NCBI RefSeq assembly: GCF_001792815.1
Contig: NZ_CP017674.1
Coordinates: 1 to 64,000, forward strand
Length of the DNA stretch: 64,000 nucleotides
Direction: 5' to 3'
Origin: Microbacterium sp. BH-3-3-3
GTDB lineage: Bacteria; Actinomycetota; Actinomycetes; Actinomycetales; Microbacteriaceae
Positions 50,056 to 63,232 of this stretch are shown here, one piece after another; position 1 is the first letter of the stretch, and each line of letters begins with the position of its first letter. The position numbers and the translations under genes were made by a program. The notes under the pieces were generated by a model that was not told the origin of the DNA, made no database searches, and saw nothing but the letters and a program-made list of their open reading frames with translations.

Positions 50056-52143
50056 TTACTCGACGCGGAACAAACGCATCGATGCGCCCGCCAGCGAGAC
50101 CGTCTCGCCGGGGGCGAAACGCTCCCCGCCGGGGGTCGGCGCCTCGTCGGCACTGGACCACAGCGAGACGTAGGCCGTGCCGGCATCGTCGTCGAGGGCG
50201 GGCAGCACGATGTCGGCCGGCGCCTCGGTCCCGTGGACGACCAGCAGGATCTGATTGAGGTCTTCGTGCTCGGGCGTCGAGGTGGCGAGGTATTGCAGCG
50301 TGCGATGCGCGGGGTCGTTGAAGGCGTCGCTCGACATCGTGCGCCCCTTCTCGTCGAACCACTGCATCACCGAGGCCGAGGGGATGCGCTCCCCGAGTCG
50401 GGCGAACCGCCGAGGACGCAGGGCCGGGTTGTCGCGGCGGATCTGCAGCAGACGCTGCGTGTGCGCGAACAGATCGCGCTGCCAGGGCGCGAGATCCCAC
50501 GACAGCCAGGTGAGGGCGGAGTCGTGGCAGTAGGCGTTGTTGTTGCCCCGCTGGGTGCGTCCCATCTCGTCGCCCGCGGTGATCATCGGGATGCCGGCCG
50601 AGACGAGCAGCGTTCCCATCAGGTTGCGCATGGCCTTGCGACGGGTGGCGAGGACGCGTTCGTCATCGGTGCGCCCTTCGGCGCCGTGGTTGAAGGAGCG
50701 GTTGGTGTCGGCGCCGTCGCGGTTCTGCTCGCCGTTGCCCAGGTTGTGCTTGACGTCGTACGAGACGAGGTCGCGCAGCGTGAAACCGTCGTGCGCCGTC
50801 ACGAAGTTGATGCTCGCGAGCGGCCCGCGCTCCTCCGAGAACGTGTTCGAGGACCCCGCCAGGCGCGTGGCGAAGCCGCCGATCCCCACGGGGGCGGTGT
50901 CGGCGCGGCGGGCGTAGTCGATGTCGCTCAGCCAGAAGTTGCGCACCCGGTCGCGGTAGCGGTCGTTCCACTCCTGCCAGCCGTCGCCGAAGTTCCCCGT
51001 CTGCCACCCGCCCATGCCGACGTCCCACGGCTCGGCGATGAGCTTCACGTCGGCGAGTTCGGCGTCGTCGCGGATGGCCTGGAGCAGCGGATGCTCCGGC
51101 GTGAACGAGTGCCGCTCGTCGCGGCCCAGCGTGACGGCGAGGTCGAAGCGGAACCCGTCGATCTGCACGTCGTTGGCCCAGTATCGCAGCGAATCGAGGA
51201 CCAGCCGCGCCGCGGCGTCGGTCGACGTGTCGACCGCGTTGCCGCACCCGGTCTCGTCGATGTAGGCGCCGTCGTCGGTCTGGCGGTAGTACGACCGGTT
51301 GTCGATGCCCCGCAAGCTCGTGCGGGGGCCGCCGATGCCCTCTTCGGCGGTGTGGTTGTAGACCACGTCGAGGATGACCTCGAGGCCGGCCTCGTGCAGC
51401 AGCTTCACCATGCCCTTGAACTCGCGCAGCACCGCCTCGGGACCCTCGGCGCGGCTGGCCGCGGTGGCGTAGGCGGCGTGCGGGGTGAAGAAGTTGAGGC
51501 TGTTGTAGCCCCAGTAGTTCGTGAGCCCCAGCTGCAGCAGACGCGGCTCGGTCGCGAAGGCGTGGATCGGCAGCAGCTCGACGCTGGTGATGCCGAGCGA
51601 CAGGAAGTGATCGATCATCGCGGGGTGCGCGAGACCGGCGTAGGTGCCGTGGAGCGCCGGCGGAATGAAGGGATGCCGCTTGGTCAGCCCCTTCACGTGG
51701 CCCTCGTAGATCACGGTCTTGTCCAGCGGCACGCGCGGTTTCGTCGACGTGCCCCAATCGAAGCCGCCCTCGACAACGACCGCGCGCCAGTCGCCGAAGT
51801 TGCCCGAGACGAGCCCCCGCGCGTACGGCTCGACCAGGAGCGTCTGCGGATTGAAGGTGTTGCCGGGGCCGAGCGGACCGCCCACGCGGATGGCGTAGCG
51901 GGCTCCGGGCCGCAGCAGGGCGGAGGTCGCCTCGAACACCCCGTCGCCGAGGGGGACCATCGTCACCGTCTCGGTCGCCCAGTCGAGGTCGACGTCGTCG
52001 AACACGAGCATCTGCATCGCGTCGGCGTGACCCGACCACACGCGGAGGGTGCCGCCATCGGGGCCGAGCCTCACTCCGAGATCGTCGAAGGCGCTGCCGA
52101 GCAGGCCGGGGCGGGCGGGAAGGACAGTCTCGGGTCGGACCAT
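50056..52143 (-). CDS. glgX: Glycogen debranching enzyme GlgX
   Basis: Hydrolyses alpha-1,6 branches of limit glycogen. 695 residues: CBM48-like N-terminal domain (VRLGPDGGTLRVWSGHADAM), barrel with VILDVVYNHTAEEG, IDGFRFDLAVTLGRD (nucleophile), VKLIAEPWDVGMGGWQTGNF (Glu) and VTAHDGFTLRDLVSYD. I choose ATG 52143 over the in-frame start at 52191 because the latter overlaps the divergent gene's promoter and adds a non-conserved basic stretch. Confidence 0.95.
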   Translation of the reverse strand: MVRPETVLPARPGLLGSAFDDLGVRLGPDGGTLRVWSGHADAMQMLVFDDVDLDWATETVTMVPLGDGVFEATSALLRPGARYAIRVGGPLGPGNTFNPQTLLVEPYARGLVSGNFGDWRAVVVEGGFDWGTSTKPRVPLDKTVIYEGHVKGLTKRHPFIPPALHGTYAGLAHPAMIDHFLSLGITSVELLPIHAFATEPRLLQLGLTNYWGYNSLNFFTPHAAYATAASRAEGPEAVLREFKGMVKLLHEAGLEVILDVVYNHTAEEGIGGPRTSLRGIDNRSYYRQTDDGAYIDETGCGNAVDTSTDAAARLVLDSLRYWANDVQIDGFRFDLAVTLGRDERHSFTPEHPLLQAIRDDAELADVKLIAEPWDVGMGGWQTGNFGDGWQEWNDRYRDRVRNFWLSDIDYARRADTAPVGIGGFATRLAGSSNTFSEERGPLASINFVTAHDGFTLRDLVSYDVKHNLGNGEQNRDGADTNRSFNHGAEGRTDDERVLATRRKAMRNLMGTLLVSAGIPMITAGDEMGRTQRGNNNAYCHDSALTWLSWDLAPWQRDLFAHTQRLLQIRRDNPALRPRRFARLGERIPSASVMQWFDEKGRTMSSDAFNDPAHRTLQYLATSTPEHEDLNQILLVVHGTEAPADIVLPALDDDAGTAYVSLWSSADEAPTPGGERFAPGETVSLAGASMRLFRVE

Positions 52144-52192
52144 GCGTCTTAGGGTAGTGAACGGCGGCAGGCGTCGTCGGAAGGACAGCACG

Positions 52193-53374
52193 ATGCAGGT
52201 CTACCTCGATCACGCAGCGACCACGCCGTTGCGCGCAGAAGCGCGCGATGCGTGGCTCGCCGCACACGATGTGCTGGGCAATCCGTCGTCGATCCACGGG
52301 GCCGGCCAGGCGGCGCGTCGCCTGCTCGAAGACGCCCGCGACCAGCTCGCCCTCGTACTGGGGTGCCAGCCCATCGAGATCGTCTTCACCGGCAGCGGCA
52401 CCGAGGCGGCCAATCTCGCCCTGAAGGGGCTGTGGTGGTCCCGCCCGACCGGGGTCGACGCCCTCGTCCTGCCCGACGGCGAGCATCACGCCACGCTCGA
52501 CGTCGTGAGCTGGCTCGCCACCCAGGGCGCACTCGTACGCCCGGTCGGCCTCGACGCCCTCGGTCGGATCGACGCCGACGCGTTCGCCGCGGCGCTCCCG
52601 GGGGCCGCCGTCGCCACCGCACTCGTGGCCAACAACGAAGTCGGGACGGTGCAGAATCCGGCGGCTCTCGCGGAGCTGGCATCCGAAGCCGGGGTTCCCC
52701 TGCACCTCGACGCCGTCTCGGCGCTCGGGCAGATCGCGGTCGACTTCGCGGCCTGGCGGGGTGCGGGGACCGCGGCCGGGGGACTGGCGGCGATGTCGGT
52801 CTCGGCGCACAAGGTCGGCGGCCCCGTCGGCGTGGGGGCGGCGGTGGTCTCGCGGCACGCGAAGCTGACGGCCCTCGTGCACGGGGGCGGGCAGCAGCGG
52901 GGGCTGCGCGCCGGAACGCAGGACGTCGCGGGAGCCGCCGCCTTCGCCGCCGCGGCCACCGCCGCCGAGGCCGAGCGCGAGGGCGAGAACGCACGGCTCC
53001 GAGCGCTGCGCGATCGCCTGGTCGACGGCATCCTGAGCTCCGTCCCGGCGGCGCGCCTGCTGGGCGATCCGACGGATCGGCTCGCCGGCAACGCGCACGT
53101 GCTGTTCCCGGATGCCGCGGGCGAGACGCTGCTGTTCCTGCTCGACATGGCGGGGATCGCGGTGTCGACGGGATCGGCGTGCCAGGCCGGTGTCGCCGAG
53201 CCCTCGCACGTCGTCCTCGCTCTCGGACTCGACGACCGCGCCGCCCGCTCGGTGCTGCGGTTCAGCCTGGGACGCACCTCGACGTCGGCGGACGTCGAGG
53301 CGGTGCTCGCTCGTCTTCCCGACGCGTACGCCCGGGCCGTGGCATCCGGCGCCCGTTCAGCCCCGCGTTCGTAG
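52193..53374 (+). CDS. Cysteine desulfurase (NifS/IscS family)
   Basis: PLP enzyme that mobilises sulfur from cysteine for Fe-S clusters and tRNA thiolation. The 393-residue protein has VYLDHAATTPLRAEARDAW, the EHHATLDV-like segment GEHHATLDVVSWLA, the PLP lysine in MSVSAHKVGGPVGVGA and the catalytic Cys in STGSACQAGVAEPSHVV. Short Cys loop suggests group II/NifS-like. AAGGACA precedes ATG 52193. mnmA follows 9 nt later, so it probably supplies sulfur to MnmA. Confidence 0.94.
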   Translation: MQVYLDHAATTPLRAEARDAWLAAHDVLGNPSSIHGAGQAARRLLEDARDQLALVLGCQPIEIVFTGSGTEAANLALKGLWWSRPTGVDALVLPDGEHHATLDVVSWLATQGALVRPVGLDALGRIDADAFAAALPGAAVATALVANNEVGTVQNPAALAELASEAGVPLHLDAVSALGQIAVDFAAWRGAGTAAGGLAAMSVSAHKVGGPVGVGAAVVSRHAKLTALVHGGGQQRGLRAGTQDVAGAAAFAAAATAAEAEREGENARLRALRDRLVDGILSSVPAARLLGDPTDRLAGNAHVLFPDAAGETLLFLLDMAGIAVSTGSACQAGVAEPSHVVLALGLDDRAARSVLRFSLGRTSTSADVEAVLARLPDAYARAVASGARSAPRS

Positions 53375-53383
53375 ACTGGACCC

Positions 53384-54481
53384 ATGCGAGTTCTGGCGGC
53401 GATGAGCGGTGGCGTCGACTCCGCGGTGGCCGCGGCCCGCGCGGTGGAGGCGGGCCACGACGTGGTGGGCGTGCACCTGGCGCTGTCGCGCGCGGGCGGA
53501 ACGCTGCGCGCCGGCAGTCGCGGATGCTGCACGATCGAAGACGCCATGGACGCCCGCCGCGCCGCCGACAAGCTCGGCATGCCCTTCTACGTCTGGGATT
53601 TCTCGGAGCGTTTCCGCGACGACGTCATCGACGACTTCGTGTCGGAGTACCGCGCGGGGCGCACCCCCAACCCGTGCATGCGGTGCAACGAGAAGATCAA
53701 GTTCGCAGCCCTGCTGGAACGCGCTCTCGAGCTCGGCTTCGACGCCGTGTGCACCGGGCACTATGCCACGCTCATCGACACGCCCGACGGGCGGGAGCTG
53801 CACCGTGCGTCCGACAACGCCAAGGACCAGTCGTACGTGCTCGGCGTGCTGACGGCGGAGCAGTTGGCCCACACCTACTTCCCGCTGGGGTCGACCCCGT
53901 CGAAGGCCCTCGTGCGCGCCGAGGCGGCCGAGCGCGGGCTGACCGTGGCCCAGAAGCCCGACAGCCACGACATCTGCTTCATCCCCGACGGCGACACGCG
54001 CGGCTGGCTCGCCGACAAGGTCGGAGCCGAGCGCGGCGAGATCCTCGACCGTTCGGGCGCCGTCGTCGGCACGCACGAGGGGGCGCACGCCTTCACCGTC
54101 GGTCAGCGACGGGGCCTGTCGCTCGGCGTTCCCGCCTCCGACGGCAAGCCGCGCTTCGTGCTCGAGGTGCGCCCGATCAACAACACCGTCGTGGTGGGGC
54201 CGAAAGAAGCACTCGCGTGCGCCGAGATCGCGGGGGAGCGCTTCACCTGGGCCGGCCGCGCGCCCGCCGACGACCGCTTCGACTGCCACGTGCAGATCCG
54301 CGCGCACGCCGACCCGGTGCCCGCTTGCGCTTCTCTGGTGGACGGTGTGCTCACCGTGCGTCCCGAGACGCCGTTCGACGGCGTCGCCCCGGGCCAGACC
54401 GCGGTGCTCTACGACGGCACGCGCGTGATGGGCCAATTCACGATCGACCGGACGGTGTCGGCGGTGCCGGTCGACGCCTGA
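53384..54481 (+). CDS. mnmA: tRNA-specific 2-thiouridylase MnmA
   Basis: Thiolates U34 in the wobble position of Lys, Glu and Gln tRNAs. The 365-residue enzyme has the PP-loop [26 protein letters not shown] with the first catalytic Cys, KDQSYVLG, and [11 protein letters not shown] with the second Cys. ATG 53384 lies 6 nt after TAGACT (53372-53377), hinting at an independent leaderless transcript in addition to readthrough from the desulfurase gene. Confidence 0.96.
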   Translation: MRVLAAMSGGVDSAVAAARAVEAGHDVVGVHLALSRAGGTLRAGSRGCCTIEDAMDARRAADKLGMPFYVWDFSERFRDDVIDDFVSEYRAGRTPNPCMRCNEKIKFAALLERALELGFDAVCTGHYATLIDTPDGRELHRASDNAKDQSYVLGVLTAEQLAHTYFPLGSTPSKALVRAEAAERGLTVAQKPDSHDICFIPDGDTRGWLADKVGAERGEILDRSGAVVGTHEGAHAFTVGQRRGLSLGVPASDGKPRFVLEVRPINNTVVVGPKEALACAEIAGERFTWAGRAPADDRFDCHVQIRAHADPVPACASLVDGVLTVRPETPFDGVAPGQTAVLYDGTRVMGQFTIDRTVSAVPVDA

Positions 54482-57193
<2,712 letters not shown>

Positions 57194-57348
57194 GCAGCCC
57201 CGGACACCCGCAGACGCCCCCCCGGAGCGCAGACACCGCAGGCCGTTCGCGTGCGCGCGCATCCGTGGGGTCGCAACGACGGCCTGACCGCACCTACCGT
57301 GGGCGATGCCCGAGGTCCGCGCCGCGGCGAGGCGGCGGTCCCGGATCG

Positions 57349-57373
57349 GCCCCTCCGTCCCGCACGGAGGGGC
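57349..57373. terminator. Hairpin between convergent ligA and lipoprotein gene
   Basis: GCCCCTCCGT (57349-57358) pairs with ACGGAGGGGC (57364-57373) around CCCGC. No T-run. The rest of the 223-nt gap is GC-rich with nothing recognised. Confidence 0.55.
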
Positions 57374-57416
57374 GGAGCCGAAACCGGCCCCGCCCCTCAG
57401 CGCGCGTATTACGACG

Positions 57417-57830
57417 TCAGCCGGCGCAGACCGCCGCGGCGTCGGTGAAGCTCTGCTGCAGCGTCTGCACCTGCTCGCCCAAGCCGTCGACGCCGCTCGG
57501 GTCGGCGACGACGCCCTCGAGGAATGCGACGTAGTCGTTCAGCGCACCGCTCGCCTGAGCGGCGGCGGGGGCGACCTCGGTGTTCGTGATCGACGAGAAG
57601 GCGTCGTCGACGTTCGTCGCGAGGCTCTTGAAACTCGTCATCGCGGCCTCGGGGTCGGACGAGCTCATCGACGAGCCCGCCTTGCTGACCTCTTCGAACT
57701 GCGTCTTGACGATGTCGCACGCGTCGGCCTTGGACTGATCGGACGCCGGAGCGCCGCCTCCCGAACAGCCGGCCAGCAGCAGCAAAGCCGACGCCGCCAG
57801 CGCGGCGAGCGGAGTGCGCTTGATGATCAT
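57417..57830 (-). CDS. Small surface lipoprotein, function unknown
   Basis: A 137-residue precursor with signal peptide and lipobox LLLLAGC (Cys about 22), a Gly/Ser linker and an all-helical mature domain (KADACDIVKTQFEEVSKAGS; ASGALNDYVAFLEGVVADPS) with two Cys that may form a disulfide (ADAC and AVCAG). No family recognised. GGGGGA precedes ATG 57830. Confidence 0.8.
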   Translation of the reverse strand: MIIKRTPLAALAASALLLLAGCSGGGAPASDQSKADACDIVKTQFEEVSKAGSSMSSSDPEAAMTSFKSLATNVDDAFSSITNTEVAPAAAQASGALNDYVAFLEGVVADPSGVDGLGEQVQTLQQSFTDAAAVCAG

Positions 57831-57950
57831 GTGATCCCCCTCTGTCTCCCCGAGCGGATCGCTCCGGGTGGGGCTCACGATATCGAGGGCACGACGAGGG
57901 GCGCCATCTTGTGCCCGGGACTTGCTTCGGAGCCGCGCGGGGCCTCTCGT

Positions 57951-59630
57951 TCAGCCGCCGAGCAGCTGATCGCGCACCTGCCGGCGCAACACCTTGCCGA
58001 TCAGCGAGCGGGGCAGCTCGTCGACGACCACGAGACGCTTGGGCACCTTGTACGGGGTCAGGATGCCGCGCGCGAACGCCCGCACCGCCTCGGCGTCGAA
58101 GTCACCCGGGGTGGTCGGCACGACGGCGGCGACGACGTCTTCACCGGAATGCTCGCTCGGCACCCCGACCACGGCCACATCGGCGACGGACGGGTGCTGA
58201 CGCAGCACGTTCTCGACCTCGGTCGGTGCGACGTTGAAGCCGCCGGTGATGATGAGTTCCTTGATGCGGTCCACGATGCGCACGAACCCGTCGTCGTCGA
58301 TCGTCACGATGTCGCCCGTGCGGAACCAGCCGTCGACGAACACCGACTCGGTCTCTTCGGGTTTGCCGTAGTAGCCCGAGAACACCTGGGGACCGCGCAC
58401 GAGCAGCTCGCCGCGTTCGACGTCGGTGCGGGGGTCGTCGGGGTCGACGACGCGGCACTCGGTGCCCGGCAGGGGGAGCCCCACGGTCCCGGCGACCCGG
58501 TTGTCGGCCACGGGGTTCGCCATGAGCACGGGGGAGCACTCGCTGAGCCCGTATCCCTCGACGAGGTAGCCGCCGGTGGCCTTCTCGAACGGCACGACGA
58601 GGTCGTGGGGCAGTGCCATCGCCCCCGAGATCGCGACGTCCGTTCCGGCCAGCGAGATTCCCCGGGCCTCGGCGGCGGCGAGCAGTCGTTCGGCGATCGG
58701 CGGAACGAGGGGCAGGAACGTCGCGGGGTGCTTCTTCGTCACGGCGAGCACGAGGTCGGGGTCGAACTTCGGGAAGAGCACGAGCCGCGCGCCCATCGAC
58801 ATCGCGAAGGTCAGGCACAGGGTCAGCCCGTAGGCGTGGAACATCGGCAGCACCGCGTAGACGACGCACCCCTCGCCACGCACGATCTGCGGCACCCAGG
58901 CGCGGGCCTGGGCGGCGTTGGCGAGCAGGTTGGCGTGCGTGAGCATGGCGCCCTTGGGGGTGCCCGTGGTTCCGCTGGTGTACTGGATGATCGCGAGATC
59001 GTCGGCCGTCGGTCGCGGGTGCGACTCGGGCAGCGGCGCGTGACGGACGAGCTCGGCCCAGGGGGTGGCATCCCGCGTCTTCTCGGTGAGCGCGGCGCGG
59101 GACTCGCGGGCCTTCGCGATCGGCAGTCGGAGCGCGAGACGCGTGAGCCGAGGCATCGCCAGGGTGACGTCGACCGACACCAGTGTGCTCACCCGCAGGT
59201 CGGCGGGGAACTCCTGCACCGTGCGCACGACCTTGCTCCAGACGATGGCGTGCTTCGCGCCGTGGTCTTCGAACTGCTTGCGCAGCTCGCGCGGGGTGTA
59301 GAGCGGGTTGTGTTCGACGACCACCGCTCCGAGCCGGAGCACGGCGTAGAACGCCACGATGTGCTGAGGGCAGTTCGGCAGCACGATCGCGACGGGGTCT
59401 CCGGCGCGTACGCCGTGGGCCGCCAGAGCGGCTGCCGCCCGCGAGATCTGCGCCGACATGTCGGCGTAGGTCGTCTCGCGTCCGAAGAACTGCAGGGCCG
59501 GGGCGTCGGGGTAGTCGCGCGTCGAGGCGTCGACGATGTCGACGAGCGAGCCGGTCTGGGCTCCGACGTTCTCGGGGACGCCGTCGGCGTAGCTGCGGGT
59601 CCAGGGACGGGGCGGGTCGAAGCGCGTCAC
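57951..59630 (-). CDS. Long-chain fatty acid-CoA ligase (AMP-dependent synthetase)
   Basis: Activates fatty acids to acyl-CoA through an acyl-AMP. The 559-residue protein has the adenylation P-loop IIQYTSGTTGTPKGAML, LVEGYGLSECSPV, GWFRTGDIVTIDDDGFV and the C-terminal LIGKVLRRQVRD with the catalytic Lys. No signal peptide. Chain-length preference cannot be read from sequence. GTG 59630 is chosen as the only start giving the expected N-terminus. Stands alone, divergent from gatC. Confidence 0.9.
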   Translation of the reverse strand: MTRFDPPRPWTRSYADGVPENVGAQTGSLVDIVDASTRDYPDAPALQFFGRETTYADMSAQISRAAAALAAHGVRAGDPVAIVLPNCPQHIVAFYAVLRLGAVVVEHNPLYTPRELRKQFEDHGAKHAIVWSKVVRTVQEFPADLRVSTLVSVDVTLAMPRLTRLALRLPIAKARESRAALTEKTRDATPWAELVRHAPLPESHPRPTADDLAIIQYTSGTTGTPKGAMLTHANLLANAAQARAWVPQIVRGEGCVVYAVLPMFHAYGLTLCLTFAMSMGARLVLFPKFDPDLVLAVTKKHPATFLPLVPPIAERLLAAAEARGISLAGTDVAISGAMALPHDLVVPFEKATGGYLVEGYGLSECSPVLMANPVADNRVAGTVGLPLPGTECRVVDPDDPRTDVERGELLVRGPQVFSGYYGKPEETESVFVDGWFRTGDIVTIDDDGFVRIVDRIKELIITGGFNVAPTEVENVLRQHPSVADVAVVGVPSEHSGEDVVAAVVPTTPGDFDAEAVRAFARGILTPYKVPKRLVVVDELPRSLIGKVLRRQVRDQLLGG

Positions 59631-59775
59631 GCGGCCAGCCTACGGCGAGGGGCGAGCGCCCCGCCGTCGGAACCGGCCCGGCGTTCCGCACAGCGGGGAT
59701 ACGCGCGGCATGTCACCGGTCTCTGCTCGTCCATCGCGGCCCGGCGCGCGGCGCCGCGCGAACTAGACTCGACGG

Positions 59776-60075
59776 GTGTCTGAAATCACTCCTGATCTCG
59801 TGCGCCATCTCGGTGTGCTCGCTCGGATCCAGTTGAGCGACGAAGAGGTCCACAGCCTCACCGGCCAGCTGGATGCCATCGTCGACAACATCGCGAAGGT
59901 GTCCGAGGTCGCAACGCCCGACGTCGTCGCCACGAGCCACCCGATCCCGCTCGAGAACGTGTTCCGCCCGGATGTCGTTCAGCAACCGCTCACGCGCGAG
60001 CAGGTGCTGCAGAACGCACCCGACCAGGCCGACGGCCGATTCCGCGTGACCGCCATCCTGGGGGAGGAACAGTGA
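59776..60075 (+). CDS. gatC: Asp-tRNA(Asn)/Glu-tRNA(Gln) amidotransferase subunit C
   Basis: Small stabilising subunit of the GatCAB amidotransferase that corrects misacylated Glu-tRNA(Gln) and Asp-tRNA(Asn). It has 99 residues: [50 protein letters not shown] and the C-terminal [13 protein letters not shown] 59776 lies 6 nt after TAGACT (59764-59769), a clear leaderless arrangement. Its stop overlaps the gatA GTG. Confidence 0.96.
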   Translation: MSEITPDLVRHLGVLARIQLSDEEVHSLTGQLDAIVDNIAKVSEVATPDVVATSHPIPLENVFRPDVVQQPLTREQVLQNAPDQADGRFRVTAILGEEQ

Positions 60076-61592
60076 CCGACCTGACCCGCCTGAGCGCCGC
60101 CGACCTGGCCGCCGCTCTCGCCCGCAAAGAGGTTTCCAGCGTCGAGGCGACGCGAGCGCACCTCGACCGCATCGCCGCCGTCGACGGCGATGTGCACGCG
60201 TTCCTGCACGTCAGCGACCACGCCCTCGAGGTGGCGGCCGACATCGATCGCCGCCGCGCCGCGGGTGAGCAGCTCCACGAGCTCGCCGGTGTGCCCCTCG
60301 CGGTGAAGGACGTGCTCGTCACGACCGACATGCCCTCGACCAGCGGATCGAAGATCCTCGAGGGCTACATGTCGCCCTACGACGCCACCGTCGTCGCGCG
60401 CTCGCGCGCCGCGGGCCTCGTGCCCCTGGGCAAGACGAACATGGACGAGTTCGCCATGGGTTCGTCCACCGAGTTCTCGGCCTACGGTCCCACGCGCAAC
60501 CCCTGGGACCTCGACCGCATCCCGGGCGGCTCCGGCGGTGGCTCCGCCGCCGCCGTGGCGGCGTTCGAAGCGCCGCTGGCCCTCGGCTCCGACACCGGGG
60601 GGTCGATCCGTCAGCCCGCCCACGTGACCGGCACGGTGGGCGTCAAGCCCACGTACGGCGGAGTCAGCCGATACGGCGCCATCGCCCTGGCATCCAGCCT
60701 CGATCAGGTGGGGCCGGTGACCCGCACCGTCCTCGACGCCGGGCTGCTGCACGACGTCATCGGCGGACACGACGCGAACGACTCGACGTCGCTCTCCGAC
60801 GCGTGGCCCTCGTTCGCCGCGGCCGCCCGAGAGGGCGCCACCGGTCAGGTGCTCAAGGGACTCAAGATCGGCGTCATCCGCGAACTCGACGACCAGGGTT
60901 TCCAGAAGGGTGTCTCCGACTCGTTCCGCGCCTCGCTCACCGCGATGCAGGAGCAGGGTGCCGAGATCGTCGAGATCAGCGCCCCGCACTTCGAGTACGG
61001 TGTCGCCGCGTACTACCTGATCCTCCCCGCCGAGGCGTCGAGCAACCTCGCCAAGTTCGACTCGGTGCGTTTCGGCATGCGGGTGAACCCCCAGGGCCCC
61101 GCCACGGTCGAGAACGTCATGGCCGCCACGCGCGACGCCGGTTTCGGTCCCGAGGTCAAGCGCCGCATCATCCTCGGCACCTACGCGCTGTCGGCGGGCT
61201 ACTACGACGCCTACTACGGCAGCGCCCAGAAGGTGCGCACGCTCATCCAGCAGGACTTCGACGCCGCCTTCGCCGAGGTCGACGTCATCGCGACGCCGTC
61301 GGCGCCGACCACGGCATTCCGCCTCGGCGAGAAGATCGACGACCCGCTGCAGATGTACCTCAACGACATCACCACGATCCCCGCCAACCTGGCCGGTGTC
61401 CCCGGCATCTCGGTGCCGAGCGGCCTCGCCGCCGAAGACGGCCTGCCCGTCGGCATCCAGTTCCTCGCTCCCGCCCGCGAAGACGCGCGTCTGTACCGCG
61501 TCGGCTCGGCGCTCGAGGCGCTGCTGGTCGACCAGTGGGGCGGACCGCTGCTGGACAAGGCCCCCTCTCTCACGAACGGAGCGTCGAGCTGA
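60072..61592 (+). CDS. gatA: Asp-tRNA(Asn)/Glu-tRNA(Gln) amidotransferase subunit A
   Basis: Amidase subunit that releases ammonia from glutamine. In the 506-residue protein the Ser-cisSer-Lys triad is visible: Lys in [10 protein letters not shown], Ser in [12 protein letters not shown] and the nucleophile in [12 protein letters not shown]. The order gatC-gatA-gatB with 4-nt (GTGA) and 1-nt overlaps forms one translational unit. Confidence 0.97.
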   Translation: MTDLTRLSAADLAAALARKEVSSVEATRAHLDRIAAVDGDVHAFLHVSDHALEVAADIDRRRAAGEQLHELAGVPLAVKDVLVTTDMPSTSGSKILEGYMSPYDATVVARSRAAGLVPLGKTNMDEFAMGSSTEFSAYGPTRNPWDLDRIPGGSGGGSAAAVAAFEAPLALGSDTGGSIRQPAHVTGTVGVKPTYGGVSRYGAIALASSLDQVGPVTRTVLDAGLLHDVIGGHDANDSTSLSDAWPSFAAAAREGATGQVLKGLKIGVIRELDDQGFQKGVSDSFRASLTAMQEQGAEIVEISAPHFEYGVAAYYLILPAEASSNLAKFDSVRFGMRVNPQGPATVENVMAATRDAGFGPEVKRRIILGTYALSAGYYDAYYGSAQKVRTLIQQDFDAAFAEVDVIATPSAPTTAFRLGEKIDDPLQMYLNDITTIPANLAGVPGISVPSGLAAEDGLPVGIQFLAPAREDARLYRVGSALEALLVDQWGGPLLDKAPSLTNGASS

Positions 61593-63109
61593 TGGCGAAA
61601 GATGCGCTGATGGACTTCGACGAGGCGCTCGAGCGATTCGAGCCCGTCCTCGGTTTCGAGGTGCACGTCGAGCTGAACACCGCGACCAAGATGTTCTCGT
61701 CCGCGCCGAACCCGGCGAACGAGGCTCACCACGGTGCCGCGCCGAACACCCTGGTCGCGCCCGTCGACATGGGACTGCCGGGTGCGCTCCCGGTGGTGAA
61801 CGCCGAGGCGATCCGCTCCTCGATCAGCCTGGGGCTCGCCCTCGGCTGCTCGATCGCGCCGTCGAGCCGCTTCGCGCGGAAGAACTACTTCTACCCCGAC
61901 CTCGGCAAGAACTACCAGATCTCGCAGTACGACGAGCCGATCGCCTTCGAGGGCTCGGTCGAGGTCGAGCTGGCCGACGGAACGCTCGTCACGATTCCGA
62001 TCGAACGCGCCCACATGGAAGAAGACGCCGGCAAGCTCACCCACATGGGTGGCGCGACCGGTCGTATCCAGGGCGCGGAGTACTCGCTGGTCGACTACAA
62101 CCGCGCAGGTGTCCCGCTGGTCGAGATCGTCACCAAGCCGATCATCGGCGCCGAGCACTCGGCTCCCGACCTGGCGAAAGCGTACGTGGCCACGATCCGT
62201 GACATCGTGCGCGGTCTCGGCATCTCCGAGGCCAAGCTCGAGCGCGGCAACCTGCGGTGCGATGCGAACGTGTCGCTGCGTCCCCGCGGGCAAGAGAAGC
62301 TGGGCACGCGCACCGAGACGAAGAACGTCAACTCGATGCGTTCGGTCGAGCGTGCCGTGCGGTACGAGATCCAGCGCCAGGCCGCGATCCTGGCCCAGGG
62401 CGGCACGATCACGCAAGAGACGCGCCACTGGCACGAGGACACCGGTCGCACCTCTCCCGGGCGCCCGAAGTCCGATGCCGACGACTACCGCTACTTCCCC
62501 GAGCCCGACCTGCTGCCCGTCGTGCCGGCGCCCGAGCTGATCGAGGAGCTGCGCGCGGCCCTTCCCGAGCCGCCGGCGGCCCGTCGCCGTCGTCTGAAGG
62601 CCGAGTGGGGCTTCACCGACCTCGAGTTCCAGGACGTCGCCAACGGCGGCCTGCTCGACGCCGTCGCCGAGACGATCGCCGCCGGTGCCACCCCCGCGAC
62701 CGCGCGCAAGTGGTGGACGGGTGAGATCACCCGCGTCGCCAATGCGCAGGAGCGCGACGCCGCCGACCTCGTCTCGGCCGCGCACGTCGCCGCCCTGCAG
62801 CAGCTGGTCGAGGCGGGCACCCTCACCGACAAGCTCGCCCGCCAGGTGCTCGAGGGCGTCATCGCCGGCGAGGGCACCCCGCAAGAGGTCGTCGACGCTC
62901 GCGGGCTGGCCGTCGTCTCCGACGACGGAGCGCTCATCGCGGCGATCGACGACGCCCTCGCGGCTCAGCCCGACGTGCTGGCGAAGATCCGCGACGGCAA
63001 GGTGCAGGCCGCCGGCGCCGTCATCGGCGCGGTCATGAAGGCGATGAAGGGCCAGGCCGACGCCGCGCGCGTGCGCGAGCTCGTGCTGGAGCGCGCCGCC
63101 GCCCAGTAG
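61592..63109 (+). CDS. gatB: Asp-tRNA(Asn)/Glu-tRNA(Gln) amidotransferase subunit B
   Basis: Kinase/transamidase subunit that activates the misacylated tRNA. It is 505 residues long and contains [47 protein letters not shown] and [15 protein letters not shown], plus a C-terminal YqeY-like helical tail. ATG 61592 overlaps the gatA stop. A strong terminator follows. Confidence 0.97.
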   Translation: MAKDALMDFDEALERFEPVLGFEVHVELNTATKMFSSAPNPANEAHHGAAPNTLVAPVDMGLPGALPVVNAEAIRSSISLGLALGCSIAPSSRFARKNYFYPDLGKNYQISQYDEPIAFEGSVEVELADGTLVTIPIERAHMEEDAGKLTHMGGATGRIQGAEYSLVDYNRAGVPLVEIVTKPIIGAEHSAPDLAKAYVATIRDIVRGLGISEAKLERGNLRCDANVSLRPRGQEKLGTRTETKNVNSMRSVERAVRYEIQRQAAILAQGGTITQETRHWHEDTGRTSPGRPKSDADDYRYFPEPDLLPVVPAPELIEELRAALPEPPAARRRRLKAEWGFTDLEFQDVANGGLLDAVAETIAAGATPATARKWWTGEITRVANAQERDAADLVSAAHVAALQQLVEAGTLTDKLARQVLEGVIAGEGTPQEVVDARGLAVVSDDGALIAAIDDALAAQPDVLAKIRDGKVQAAGAVIGAVMKAMKGQADAARVRELVLERAAAQ

Positions 63110-63116
63110 AACGCGC

Positions 63117-63170
63117 CGGATGCCACGGCACCGCCGCCCGCGAGGGGCCGGTGCCGTGGCATCCGTCGTT
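63117..63170 (+). terminator. Intrinsic terminator of gatCAB
   Basis: CGGATGCCACGGCACCG (63117-63133) pairs perfectly with its complement at 63149-63165, followed by TCGTTT. Both arms carry the GGATGCC heptamer. Confidence 0.85.
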
Positions 63171-63232
63171 TCCCGTTGGTGTCGACGCCTCCACTCCGCC
63201 CGATGTCGGAGGTCGGGGGGAGAATGGATGCC

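Noticed and set aside
57194..57416. Small genes in the GC-rich gap after ligA
   Set aside because: Open frames there have no ribosome-binding site, no homologous look and overlap a terminator hairpin.
63171..63232. SOS box upstream of dinB
   Set aside because: No TCGAAC-N4-GTTCGA-like sequence is present in this interval.
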